DNA from: Fragilariopsis cylindrus CCMP1102
Lineage: Eukaryota > Bacillariophyta > Bacillariophyceae > Bacillariales > Bacillariaceae
Length of the DNA stretch: 20,584 bases
Direction: 5' to 3'
Assembly: GCA_900095095.1 (NCBI GenBank)
Contig: FMBT01000714.1
Coordinates: 1 to 20,584, forward strand
How positions within the stretch are numbered: the stretch's first letter is position 1; every line of letters starts with the position of its first letter. Position numbers and translations under genes: made by a program. The notes beneath the pieces are model-generated. The model saw only the letters and a list, made by a program, of their open reading frames with translations, made no database searches and was not told the DNA's origin. Below, piece after piece: positions 1 to 9,062 of this stretch.

Positions 1-465
1 TTGAAAGGATTGCAGAGGAAAACACCAAATAGGTCAGGTGCACAAACTCTCACATAGTGTACCTACTACTTATATCTCTCTGTGGTTGTGGAATAAAAAT
101 TCATTATGCCGTTATGGCAGGCACACAAATAATAATAACATGATTTTGGATCAGAAATTTAATGAACCACAAAATATCTCATTTGAAAGGGTTACAGAGG
201 ACAACACCAGATGGGCGGGTGCACAAACATCCACATAATGTGCTAGAACATTGTGTGTGTCTCCTACCATTCCTGGTGGTTCATCATCACTTGACTAAAG
301 TAGTTTTGATTGGTATCATTATTGGAATATTAAAAAACAAGGTTGGTAGTATGAAACACAATGGTGTAACAGGACTAGGCAGATTGAATGTGTTTCCCTT
401 CTACCATCCCTGGTGGTTCATCATTACTTCACTCAAGTAATTCCAACTAGTATCATTTTTATCCC
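1..465. repeat. Diverged direct-repeat array
   Basis: Two blocks recur in imperfect form. Bases 1-60 match 183-242 closely, sharing TTGAAAGG, CAGAGGA, AACACCA and GGTGCACAAAC, with an offset of about 182. Bases 264-320 match 401-457, sharing CTACCAT, CCTGGTGGTTCATCAT and TATCATT, with an offset of 137. The differing offsets show a worn, rearranged array rather than a clean satellite. No protein is supported here; short open frames run through the repeats without recognisable composition. It could be the remnant of a larger dispersed element that begins outside the window. Confidence 0.7.
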
Positions 466-500
466 ACAAATTCTCCAGTGGAGTTTGGTTATTGGAATAC

Positions 501-604
501 TAAACAACTTTGAATAATACTAAACAACTTTGAATAATAAGATGAATGAATAACTAACTTATCCTTAGGTTTGAATAATAAGATGAATAACTTCTCCTTA
601 GGTT
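501..604. repeat. Short tandem duplications
   Basis: A near-perfect 20-base unit beginning TAAACAACTTTGAATAAT occurs twice in a row (501-520 and 521-540). The second copy runs into another partial duplication in which TGAATAATAAGATGAAT followed by CTTAGGTT appears at about 531-571 and again at about 571-604 with a small internal deletion. This looks like replication slippage in AT-rich noncoding DNA. A minus-strand open frame (489-950) crosses it, but I do not regard that as a gene. Confidence 0.75.
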
Positions 605-1708
605 CTAGACCTAGCATGGTGCACCAAAATAACACCCAGTCATCCATCCCATACCCATAGGGGATGAACCAAGGGTCATGATCCCTCATACTTAACCTCC
701 TTATTCTTACCTCTAGAACACAAACATTGCATTTTGGCCCAAAAGTACCATTCAGAAATAGGCTTTCAACACCCAGATACCTTCCATATATACATATGGT
801 CAAAAAATACCAACAATATTTGGAACATTTGAAGTATTGGTGGTGTGGTGGGGCGGGGAACAATAGAATAGAAATAAAATTGCCCAAATGCACATGTTGC
901 ATAAATATTTGAGATGACACCTCGCCCATGCCAGGTATGCTGAGTCCCAAAAAAAATAGCTAGACATCAACCTAATTCATAAAGATTTTGAATTTTATCA
1001 TCATCAGGTAACCATACATATATTTGGGGTGTCAAGGGTCAAAACCCACCGCTATTAAAACACACAATTTCTCTCTTCTAAGTGCCAAGTGCGCCTGTAA
1101 TCAAGGCTGTGATACACCATCAATACAGACCTAGTAACCTTGAAAGATCATATGGAGCTCAGCATAATACCTTTGGGTACAAGAACAAACTATTGCCTAG
1201 GGATCTAGGGAAATTAGGAAGGTGTATAGGCCACAGAGACCAAACATAGGCAGTTGAAAAAAAAATATTTGAAATTTTGACATGATTTTTACGCGCGTGC
1301 GGAAGACGGACAGACGTCGTCTGTTCTTAATACAGTCAGTAGATGTGCTCTTACTGTACCATGTATTACAAACCTTCAATGCACGCACTAACTAAACGTT
1401 ACTAGCAGTAAGATTTGATCAAACACCAACAGAAAGAGAGTTACAAAATTAATATTTTTTTATCGCTCCTTTACAAAAACAACATCAAAATAGCTCGAGG
1501 TTAATACAATAAAATTATCCTGAACGCATTGACTGTCTCTCTCATTCGTTTCCTCTTTCCGCTTTCCGAGACACAAGATTTTTTTAAAGATTCTTTTTGT
1601 CGATTAGTTAATTGTTGCCAGTTTTGATTCCTTCTTTGAAACACACTTAGACTACTTGCATACTTGTTACTTTTCTTCTACCTGCGGTCGGTAAGCTTAC
1701 TGTGTATC
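605..1708. other. Intergenic region upstream of the Cys/His gene
   Basis: No supported gene lies in this stretch. It contains one arm of an inverted repeat (1234-1298, listed separately). The last 200 bases are pyrimidine-rich and AT-rich, as expected of a promoter and 5' leader, but I see no convincing TATA or initiator element. The first ATG in frame with the downstream protein is at 1709. Confidence 0.5.
1234..1298 (-). repeat. Dispersed inverted repeat, left copy
   Basis: Read on the minus strand, this 65-base segment matches 9336-9398 read on the plus strand, with roughly 80-85% identity by eye. It begins ACGCGCGTAAAA, continues TCATGTCAAAATTT, and ends TGTTTGGTCTCTG. Similarity fades on both sides. 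It is probably a fragment of a dispersed element, since no terminal duplication is visible. Confidence 0.75.
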
Positions 1709-4034
1709 ATGACATCCGCTGCCGAGCAAGAACAAGAACGATTGCAAGCAGCATGGTTACAACAAAACCAACAAGAACCTCAAACAACAGAAATCACCAC
1801 TACCGGTACTGCTACTAACCCGTCCGCTGCCCTCGCCGCCAATAATAACGCTGATGATGTTTCTACAACAACAGGACAACAGCAAGACCAACAACACCAA
1901 CAAGAATTAGCAACAACAACAGCCACAACAACAACAGATGTGGTTATGGCGGGGGAAGAAGAACGAAAACAAGAACTGGAGGATGACAACAACGATCAGA
2001 GTAATCATCAAGAAGAAGGATTAGACGGTGAGGGTGAAATGGGAGATGATGATGATGACGAGGATGACGAGGACGAGGATGACGAAGACGATGATGATAA
2101 TGAAGAACAAGATGATGATGACGATTTTGATGACGAAGTCGATGTTACTACAACAACAAAAGGTACAGGGGATGATGGTACTACGGCGCCTGATCATGAT
2201 GCTCCTGGTGATGTTGATGTTATCGAAAATGGTATTGATGGTGATGGTGGTGAGAATACTACTACTAAAAAAGATAGCACTACTACAACAACAACTGCAA
2301 CTACTACTGCAACAGCAGCAACTACAGCAACAACAACAACTGGTGGTGATGATGTTGCACGATATGCAAATAATAAAAAGAAGCGTTTATGTCGATATCC
2401 AGGTTGTACCAGAGTCATTAAAAGTCAAGGACATTGTCAAAGACATGGTGCAAAAGCGAAACGCTGTAAGGTGGATGGATGTGAAAAACAAGCACAGGGT
2501 ACACATAATGGTATGTGTAAAAGACATTGGCGTGCCGTACATTATCCGGATCAAGCGGCTGCCAAAGCGGCATTACTAAAGAAGAAAAATCAAAATCAGG
2601 AACCACCACCACCACAAGGTGAATCGATCTATGAACAGGTCTTACCATTATCGATTGCCTACCGTCCCACAGCATCTAGCTTAGCAAGTGCAGCTGCAAT
2701 GAATAGTAATCAAGTTGATAGTGTTAGTACTGTTAAAACAAGTAATAATCCAAGTGGAAAAGCATTACAACAAAAAGCTACTCCATCCGCCGCTGTTGGA
2801 ACAACAACAACTGCAACTACTACTACAACAAATGATGGTGAAAAAAATACTAGTAGAAAGAAACCAAAAAAAGGAACAACTGAAGGAGCAGCAGTAGTAG
2901 ATTCAGCTGCTACTGCTGCTGATACTGCTGCTGCATCGAATAAAAGTACCGCTTCAAGTAGTGCTACTTCAAGTACGTCATCATCAGGAGGTAATTCAAA
3001 TCCGGATGGTATATCCGGTGGTACATTAATCAGTACAGCCATGCCACTTGTTACTTTCCTGAGAGATGGTGCATTACGAAAAGATGTGGGTTGGCATCGT
3101 CAAACAGAACGACGTGCACGTGGTTTATTTCCCGCGACTTCGTTAAGTAGTCAATTAGAATCATGGGAAAAACAATTAGCCTTAGTGGAAATATTATTAT
3201 TGAGTGGTGGTACACCCTATGCAAATTTTAAAGATTTAGCACATGCCTGGGGTCGAGAAAAAGGGTTTCATCATGTACTCAGTGCCAATGTCTGTCGACG
3301 ACGGGGTGAAGTGACAAGAAAAACGACGAAGTGATGCAGGAACTATTCCAAATAATAATAATAATATTACTGATAGTTATGGGAATACAATTATTACTAC
3401 TGCAACAAATACAATTGCTGGTGAAAGACTGAATAAAACAGCAAAACGTTCTAGTAGTAGTAATAGTAGTAGTAATATTTATCAACTGCAGCAAATTGCA
3501 CTACAAAAACAACAACAACAACCGGCGATGGGGTTTGAACATCAACAACAAATACAACAACAACAACCGATGATTCTTGCGCAACAACCAGTACCTGCGA
3601 TGACCTCGAAGGGTGCAGGTGTTCCTATAGGTCTTCCTTATCCTCAACATCAACAACCACAGCACGTTGCCGCCATCCAACAGTATCCACATCCACATCC
3701 ACCATTACAACAACTTCCACCACAGCAGCATCCAGTAGTGGCAACTGCAACTGCAGCAGCACCAGGAACGACGACAATGACTAAAAATAGGACTGGAGTA
3801 GTAATACCAATTACTGCAGCAGCGAATATTGGTCCATATTCCGATATAATACATCAAGAAGAATTACAATCAGCGGCAGCACAGACAAAAGCCGCCGCTG
3901 TAGATGCTACTGTCAGTACGGCAACAACAGCCGCAGCAGTATTCACAGAGACTGATCGTGCTAAGATTTCTGGTGCAACAACACCAACAACTACAACTGA
4001 TAATACTGCTGATGAACATGTACTGAATTTGTAG
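1709..4034 (+). CDS. Putative DNA-binding protein with a paired Cys/His module (WRKY19-like RHG repeats) and a conserved C-terminal block; one frameshift
   Basis: The start is the ATG at 1709 (MTSAAEQEQ); the frame is open upstream but only from a TTG. The N-terminus is Gln/Thr-rich. An acidic Asp/Glu tract follows (about residues 100-150), then a lysine-rich stretch. The Cys/His module spans about residues 228-273 with the pattern CX4CX9CX2H-X6-CX4CX11CX2H and contains SQGHCQRHG and MCKRHW. It resembles the CxxxGC...RHG repeats found in plant proteins annotated as WRKY19-like. A Ser/Thr-rich linker leads to a compact block (about residues 437-535) containing GWHRQTERRARGLFP and YANFKDLAHAWGREKGFHH, which I recall from diatom proteins. 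At 3319-3323 an A5 run breaks the frame. Reading it as A4 gives VTRKRRSDAG and continues into a Gln/Pro/Asn-rich tail ending at 4034. A nuclear, DNA- or RNA-binding role is inferred from composition and the Zn-type module only. It is convergent with the next gene (181 bases between stops). Confidence 0.75.
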
Positions 4035-4215
4035 TCGTTCAACGTGATTGTCAGAAGAAGAAGAACAGCAAACAAGACAGAGTAGTACATATATATAAAA
4101 TAGTTTACATTTACATAGAGGGGGAAATAGAGTTTAGTTTCTATATAGGATATTCATAGTAGTTGTTTGTAGAGTACACACAGTTTGCTAATTTGTTCCT
4201 CTTTTGTTGCTATTA

Positions 4216-5316
4216 TTAAAAGGATCGCAACGACAGCAGTCTCCGTGTTGGATCATAGTCGACGACGTTATCTTCGTTACCGTTAATAATGTTACCTTCC
4301 TCTTCTTCTTCATTATGCCACCTCCACTCATTATTATTGCCACCACCAATTTCTTCCATCCTCATAATATCAGATCGATGTGTGAAGTTAGTAGCACCAC
4401 TACTATTATGATTTGTTCGAAGGTGTAATAAATTAAAAATTATCACACCACACACCACTAATGTGATCAGAACTCTGGGTGACAGCAAACAAATAGCAGC
4501 ATTGAACATAATTTTTGGTGAATAATTAGAAAAGGAAGAATCCTCCTCATCGGTGTCATCTGTTTGATTCCTGATTTGATAGACATTACTACTACTATTA
4601 CCGGTCGTATTTCGTAGATCAGTATTACTTTTTAAATTCTGATAGGAATTATGATGACTCGAATAATAGTACGAGGGATAGGCTCGAGAAATATCCGGAG
4701 GTGGTGGTGGAAGATTGTCGCTATTATTAGGTATTGCTTGTAATATTGATTGAGGTCGTAATCTTTTACCACCGATAGTAGGTGGAAGTAATTGATGATT
4801 GTTCTTCCCTCCTCCTCCTCCATTATCATTATTGTTCAATACTGGCAAAGCATTTGGAAACATTGATGAGGATGATGGGATCATTAGTTGTTGACCATCA
4901 CCAGATCTCAATAATGACGATAGTGACGTTGGTATTGTTGGTGTGTTAATAAGGCCGCCGCCTATACCTGCCTGCTGCTGTTGTTGTGCCGAACCTGATG
5001 TAGATGTCGAGTAACATAAATCACTATCATTGTGTCGATGTCCTTGTCCTCCTTGTCCTTGTGGTTGTTGTGGATGGAAATAATTTCCACCATCGGAGGA
5101 TGTGGTACTTAATAAAGTGGCAACACTTTTGGAGGGTGTTATTGATGGTGGTGGTATTGGTGTTGTTGGTGTTGTTATTGATGTTGCGCCATAGCCATAG
5201 CCATGCAACAACAAGCCTTCGCCAACAATAGAAGACTGATCGTCATCATCGCCGTCATCTGATATTGCACTCATCAGACTTTTATCTAACACATCTTCGT
5301 TGTTCAGGTCCTCCAT
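4216..5316 (-). CDS. Low-complexity single-pass membrane protein, function unknown
   Basis: A 366-residue frame starts at an ATG (MEDLNNEDVLDKSL). The first 270 residues are acidic, then rich in Ser, Thr, Pro, Gln, Gly and Asn, with short homopolymers including Q5, G5 and P5. One hydrophobic segment at about residues 283-301 (LITLVVCGVIIFNLLHL) is flanked by a basic residue, so a type II or tail-proximal single-pass topology is likely. About 65 residues follow it, including an E5 run and two possible N-glycosylation sites (NHS, NFT). There is no N-terminal signal peptide. I recognise no domain. This plan (long disordered cytosolic head, one membrane span, short tail) recurs in many unnamed diatom proteins. 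Its start faces a divergent promoter region shared with the gene at 6407. Confidence 0.65.
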   Translation of the reverse strand: MEDLNNEDVLDKSLMSAISDDGDDDDQSSIVGEGLLLHGYGYGATSITTPTTPIPPPSITPSKSVATLLSTTSSDGGNYFHPQQPQGQGGQGHRHNDSDLCYSTSTSGSAQQQQQAGIGGGLINTPTIPTSLSSLLRSGDGQQLMIPSSSSMFPNALPVLNNNDNGGGGGKNNHQLLPPTIGGKRLRPQSILQAIPNNSDNLPPPPPDISRAYPSYYYSSHHNSYQNLKSNTDLRNTTGNSSSNVYQIRNQTDDTDEEDSSFSNYSPKIMFNAAICLLSPRVLITLVVCGVIIFNLLHLRTNHNSSGATNFTHRSDIMRMEEIGGGNNNEWRWHNEEEEEGNIINGNEDNVVDYDPTRRLLSLRSF

Positions 5317-5776
5317 GGTTTGTTTTGGAAGTTTTTTGGTTGTCTATTGCTGTTACTCTTTCTTTCGTTCGATCGTTCGTTCGATCGCTTGATGTGATGT
5401 GATGTGGATGTGATGTTTATCTACTACAGTATATAATTGTTGTTCCGATTGCGATGCTGTGTGTTTTCTATTGTTCTGGTTTTTATTTGAGATACAGTAG
5501 TAGTCGTCTGAGATAGAGACAATAGTAGTAGCCGTTGGCGAGGATGGCAATGTGTGTATGTGTTATACTTCTTAAGGACAAAAGATGTTGTCTAACGTAT
5601 TGCGAAAGCAAACAAATTATTGATTCTCTCGCTCATCCACCGATTTCTGATTTGTCGATATTATTGTCGTTCGTTGCTTTTTCTTCACGATCGAGTAAGA
5701 ACGAATGATATTTAATAATTGTTTAATTGTTTGTTGTTGTCGTTATAAAAGTATGTACATCTCCGCGGCATATTTA

Positions 5777-5870
5777 TGACGCGCCACTTTAGTTGTTTTG
5801 TCGTGGTTGAGGAGTGACGACGTCACGTGTGCTATTTTTTTTTTGTTCATAGTCTGTCAGTCTGACGTCA
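5777..5870. promoter_or_regulatory. Cluster of TGACG/CRE-type sites and a G-box
   Basis: TGACGC lies at 5777, TGACG at 5815, ACGTCA at 5820-5825 overlapping CACGTG at 5824-5829, and a complete palindromic TGACGTCA at 5863-5870. Such sites bind bZIP proteins in eukaryotes. In diatoms TGACGT-type elements have been described as CO2/cAMP-responsive elements in the PtCA1 promoter. Whether they serve the gene on either side is inference. Confidence 0.45.
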
Positions 5871-5879
5871 TGTTATTTC

Positions 5880-5899
5880 GGGGGGGGGGGGGGGGGGGG
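5880..5899 (+). repeat. Poly-G tract of 20 bases
   Basis: Twenty consecutive G residues follow TTATTTC and end at CTGAG. Nothing comparable occurs elsewhere in this AT-rich window. It could be a true G-quadruplex-forming tract, or its length may be an artefact of sequencing or assembly. Confidence 0.9.
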
Positions 5900-6406
5900 C
5901 TGAGAGAAAGTCTAAATTTGTATTAGATTTATTTGTAAGAAAGTGCGACTATCATGATCGAGGAAGCACATGCAATGCGTCCTTGACGCACGCACGATCG
6001 AAGAACGTGCAAAAGATTGATTCAACAAAACGCGTCTCTGCCTCTTTTACGATACACTGTTACAACAAATCGATCGTGCTTCTTATGCAATCACCTATCA
6101 CGTTCTTCGCGTCAAGTTAATAACGTTCAAGTTAGGTTGATCGTCAATAAAGAACAAGAATACAATCCTACACGGAGGGTATCTCTGCGGAATTTATTTC
6201 TCTTGATCGTCTCCATCATCAACACGAAAAGAAGAAAAAGATCTGCATTATATATAGAATTATACTTCGTCGTATTACAAACACAAATTGAAGCAAACCT
6301 CAAACGATCATAAAAACTAAGATATAAATTTACTACACGACGTCCAATATATAAATAACAACAAGCAAAATACATCACACCACACCGCACCAAATCAAAT
6401 CAAATC

Positions 6407-7036
6407 ATGTATACAACAACAACAACAACAACAACAGCATCAATAATATGTATCATCATCATTGTCTTCATCATCGATCAATCATCATTATCATCAATAA
6501 CTCGTACTACAAGTATTAATACGGTGGATGCCTTCCAAAATTATGCGCATCATCATCGTCGTATCGTACTACATAATGCTGGTGCAGTATTAGAAGAACA
6601 ACACAAGCAATGTCACTATGCTACTTTAGAAACAGCTTTAGAAAGTTCAGCAGTATGTAGTGAGTATTCTTCATCTCGCCTGCCAAAGATTCGCCTACAA
6701 CATCAAGTCGAACTGATTATCCCAACACAATTGGAAGAAAACGTCGTCGATGATGACAGTAATGATAGGAATGACAATGATGACGCAACTATTCTCGGTC
6801 GAAGTAGTAGTAGTAGCACCAGCACCACCAGCACCAGCACCAGACTCAACAATATCAACAGTAAGAAAAGCAGTAGCAGTAGCAGTAGTACCAGCAGCAG
6901 CTACAGTAATGTCAATAATCATAATACTATTGCATCGATATGGGCCAATAGTCTTGAAACTACAATTCCATTACATACCAGTAGTCGTCTTTGGCTTGAA
7001 AAGAATAGAAGAAAATTAAATGAGAATCATTATTGA
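6407..7036 (+). CDS. Small protein with a plastid-type presequence, function unknown
   Basis: A 209-residue frame starts at an ATG and runs to TGA at 7034-7036. The N-terminus is a Thr8 run (ACA repeats), then a strongly hydrophobic core at about residues 12-23 (SIICIIIIVFII). A DAF tripeptide lies at residues 41-43. Signal peptide plus an aromatic Phe after Ala is the signature of diatom bipartite plastid targeting (ASAFAP-type), although here the Phe lies about 19 residues beyond the hydrophobic core, which is long. The rest is poorly structured: a Ser-rich repeat region (about residues 130-170) and an Asp/Asn-rich patch. The C-terminal segment (SIWANSLETTIPLHTSSRLWLEKNRRK) looks more ordered. 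I recognise no family. The frame could be a first exon or be truncated by a frameshift. Confidence 0.55.
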   Translation: MYTTTTTTTTASIICIIIIVFIIDQSSLSSITRTTSINTVDAFQNYAHHHRRIVLHNAGAVLEEQHKQCHYATLETALESSAVCSEYSSSRLPKIRLQHQVELIIPTQLEENVVDDDSNDRNDNDDATILGRSSSSSTSTTSTSTRLNNINSKKSSSSSSSTSSSYSNVNNHNTIASIWANSLETTIPLHTSSRLWLEKNRRKLNENHY

Positions 7037-7544
7037 AACTACTGTTGTGATTCAATCAGGATAGCAGTTTATGATATTGCATCTTAATTACTTATTGTAC
7101 GAACAATAAAATTCCCTTTTCATGCATTGCAGTACAGTGCAGTATCATTCTATGATGAAGGAGAGTTTTACATGCAACGAAAATAGTATATATATATCAA
7201 ACTAGATAAGAATAGAATACATATTAATTATAATTGAACTAATCTATTCAATTGATTTTTTTCCTTAGCATACTGTGATATGAATAAATGAATGAAGGAA
7301 TAAATAGAAACATAAAATAATGTGAATTCTTCAACACATCATAATGTTAGTAATAATATTCAACATGTATGCAACAATTTGATACCGGTACTAATTATAC
7401 TGGTGTTGTTGTTCCTGTTCATGTTGCTATTGCTGATGATGTATTTTAAAGAATGAATGTAAAAAAATAAAACATAAATTGAAGAATTGCCTGCAACCAT
7501 TATCAGGGATAAGGAACGTACTACAGGAACGATTGAACGTGGCA
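7037..7544. other. AT-rich intergenic region
   Basis: No gene, RNA or notable repeat is seen in this stretch. It contains AATAAA-like signals (for example near 7104 and 7467) that could serve as polyadenylation signals for the plus-strand gene ending at 7036. Confidence 0.5.
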
Positions 7545-7886
7545 TTAGAGAACAAGAAACCGTATTATACGAACGTCCACGGCACGAGGCAAATCCGTGA
7601 TGGGTTCCAGCGGATCGTCGATCCATTCTTGTACAGCTTTTTGCACCTTATCAGAATCGACCAAGGCAATAATTTGATCCAATTGTTGTTGATACGACGA
7701 CACAGACCATTCTTCGAGTTTTTTTTTTGGTTCACCAATCTGGACGTGGTAATTTGTATCGTTTTGCATACGCTTCTGAATCGAATCGCATTTTTTGATT
7801 TTGGATGCCAGTTGTTTTTGTTCCTTCTTTTGTTTCGGTGATAAAATACGTTGCGTTGCTAATTTCGTATACCACCTCGTTCGCAC
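7545..7886 (-). CDS. Uncharacterised open frame downstream of the lumen protein gene
   Basis: About 113 codons on the minus strand are open, but the only upstream initiator in frame is a GTG at 7886; the first ATG gives about 74 residues. The frame also stays open, without a start, back into the overlapping end of the lumen protein gene. The composition looks protein-like: a Lys/Gln-rich amphipathic stretch, then KKKLEEWSVSSYQQQLDQII, then VQKAVQEWIDDPLEPITDLP. An A9 run is read in frame. It could be a true small gene, a C-terminal exon of the lumen gene joined by splicing or frameshift, or chance. No matching splice pair was found between the two frames. I recognise no family. Confidence 0.35.
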   Translation of the reverse strand: MRTRWYTKLATQRILSPKQKKEQKQLASKIKKCDSIQKRMQNDTNYHVQIGEPKKKLEEWSVSSYQQQLDQIIALVDSDKVQKAVQEWIDDPLEPITDLPRAVDVRIIRFLVL

Positions 7887-7923
7887 TACTAGTTTACGAC
7901 CATAACGCGTACAGATGGTCCGC

Positions 7924-8721
7924 TCAGACCTTCGTCCAGACGTTCCCGTCGAGCCAAGTGATGCTCCCTTTTTTGCGATTGAATTTTCCCAAGCATTGTT
8001 TTCCCGGGAAATCGACCTGTATCTTTCCTTCTTTCAGATCAACACCGACAACGTCAAAGACCTGCTTTCCGCTGATCATGGTCACGTCAACTTTACGTCC
8101 CTTACTAGGGATAACTACCCGCCGGTACTTTGGGTAGGGAGCAAAGCCGTCGATGTAAAGCCCGGCGACTCCCTTGTCCTTTATCCACTGATTGCCATCG
8201 GGGAACTTCAAGCAACCGTCCTTCGTGACGGTCGCGACGATGCTGCTGCCAAATTCCGGGCGATAGCTGCTCAAATTCATATCGACGATGACCTTGCCCG
8301 TTTTTTCGTCTGTCTTGGCCTTCATCGGGATGTCGAACACCTTGCCGCCCGGCTTGTCTTGCAGGGTCACGGAACCGTTCTTACTGAGGGCCCCTGCGAC
8401 GATGCGGTAGCCCTCCGGATGCTTCTTATCACGGAAGACTCCGTTGAAGTAGAACTTGGCGGCAGTTTTATAATCCGGTTCGGATGCTGGTGGTGCGTCC
8501 TGAGGAGGCTTCACATCCAAGTCCGCGAGGGCCTCCATCGGGACACCTGCGAGTATTGCGGCCGATGATGCCGACGCCACGAGCGCTTCTCGACGGGATA
8601 CTGCATCCAAGTTGGTGTTTGCGGAACGGGAATTGCTTGCCACATTAAAGGCGGTCACCCCTTGAAGGGCATGCAACGCGATGACAAGGATCGCAACGGA
8701 GGAAAGGAACTGTGCAGTCAT
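7924..8721 (-). CDS. Thylakoid lumen protein (Tat-type) with two tandem repeats
   Basis: The frame encodes 265 residues. Residues 1-24 form a signal peptide ending VTA, with Phe25 after it: the diatom plastid signature AFNV. A transit-like stretch is followed by SRREALVASASSAAILAG (residues 42-59) and ALA at 64-66. This is a twin-arginine thylakoid transfer signal, so the mature protein would be about 199 residues in the lumen. The mature part contains two related units, about residues 94-181 and 192-264. They share YRxV, a GK..FD core, GK(V/I)xVD, and end in DGNxWxK. A beta-rich fold is likely. I cannot name the family or its partner; a role at a photosynthetic complex is inference from location. 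Codons are visibly GC-richer than in the neighbours (many GTC, GAC, GGC), as in strongly expressed photosynthesis genes. The frame is intact. Confidence 0.8.
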   Translation of the reverse strand: MTAQFLSSVAILVIALHALQGVTAFNVASNSRSANTNLDAVSRREALVASASSAAILAGVPMEALADLDVKPPQDAPPASEPDYKTAAKFYFNGVFRDKKHPEGYRIVAGALSKNGSVTLQDKPGGKVFDIPMKAKTDEKTGKVIVDMNLSSYRPEFGSSIVATVTKDGCLKFPDGNQWIKDKGVAGLYIDGFAPYPKYRRVVIPSKGRKVDVTMISGKQVFDVVGVDLKEGKIQVDFPGKQCLGKFNRKKGSITWLDGNVWTKV

Positions 8722-8909
8722 TGTGTTTAAATAGAGTATTTATTATATGATATCGAAGCAAAGGTCCGATTGATACACGTTATGGACTTGTTGAGCTGTT
8801 TTCTTTCGATGCGTTAGACAAATGCTGGATCCAAATGTTTTAACAAGTTCAAAGAAGTGCACTTGATTGAGAACATTATTTATTGATAATCAATCCATGA
8901 CTGACGCGC

Positions 8910-9062
8910 AGTAATCTGTTATCTAATCTCGTGCCAGTGCTAGAGACGGGAGTGGATCTCGTGCCCTACCCGAGCGAGGTTATACTAATTAATATCTTTC
9001 AAAAGTAATCTGTAATTTTATCTCGTGCCCGAGGTCAGAGAGACAGAGTAGATCCCGTGCCA
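8910..9062. repeat. Tandem pair of ~95-base units with ATCTCGTGCC cores
   Basis: GTAATCTGT followed by TATCTCGTGCC-like sequence occurs at 8910 and again at about 9005. Each unit holds two ATCTCGTGCC boxes about 30 bases apart: 8926 and 8956 in the first, 9020 and 9052 (ATCCCGTGCC) in the second. A fifth variant (ATTTCGTGCC) stands alone at 9242. Purine-rich segments (AGAGACGGGAG, AGAGAGACAGAG) separate the boxes. Confidence 0.75.

Larger units (their letters stand above)
5317..6406. other. Divergent intergenic region
   Basis: No gene is supported in these 1.1 kb between two divergently transcribed genes. It holds a run of GTTCG/ATCG-like short repeats with TGATG repeats (about 5358-5416), a cluster of TGACG-type sites (5777-5870) and a 20-base poly-G tract (5880-5899). 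Several TATATA stretches precede the ATG at 6407 (for example near 6249 and 6348), but none can be assigned as a TATA box. Confidence 0.55.

Noticed and set aside
489..950. Minus-strand open frame of about 153 codons
   Set aside because: It starts from a TTG, crosses a tandem duplication, has no domain-like pattern and lies in repeat-rich DNA. It is probably chance.
1664..1708. Upstream extension of the Cys/His protein (MLLFFYLRS...)
   Set aside because: It begins at TTG, and the first in-frame ATG is at 1709. The apparent hydrophobic leader is more likely 5' untranslated sequence than a signal peptide.
2028..2579. Long frames in other registers over the trinucleotide repeats of the Cys/His gene
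   Set aside because: They are poly-Met/Leu/Gln shadows of GAT/ACA repeat coding sequence and lack the conserved module.
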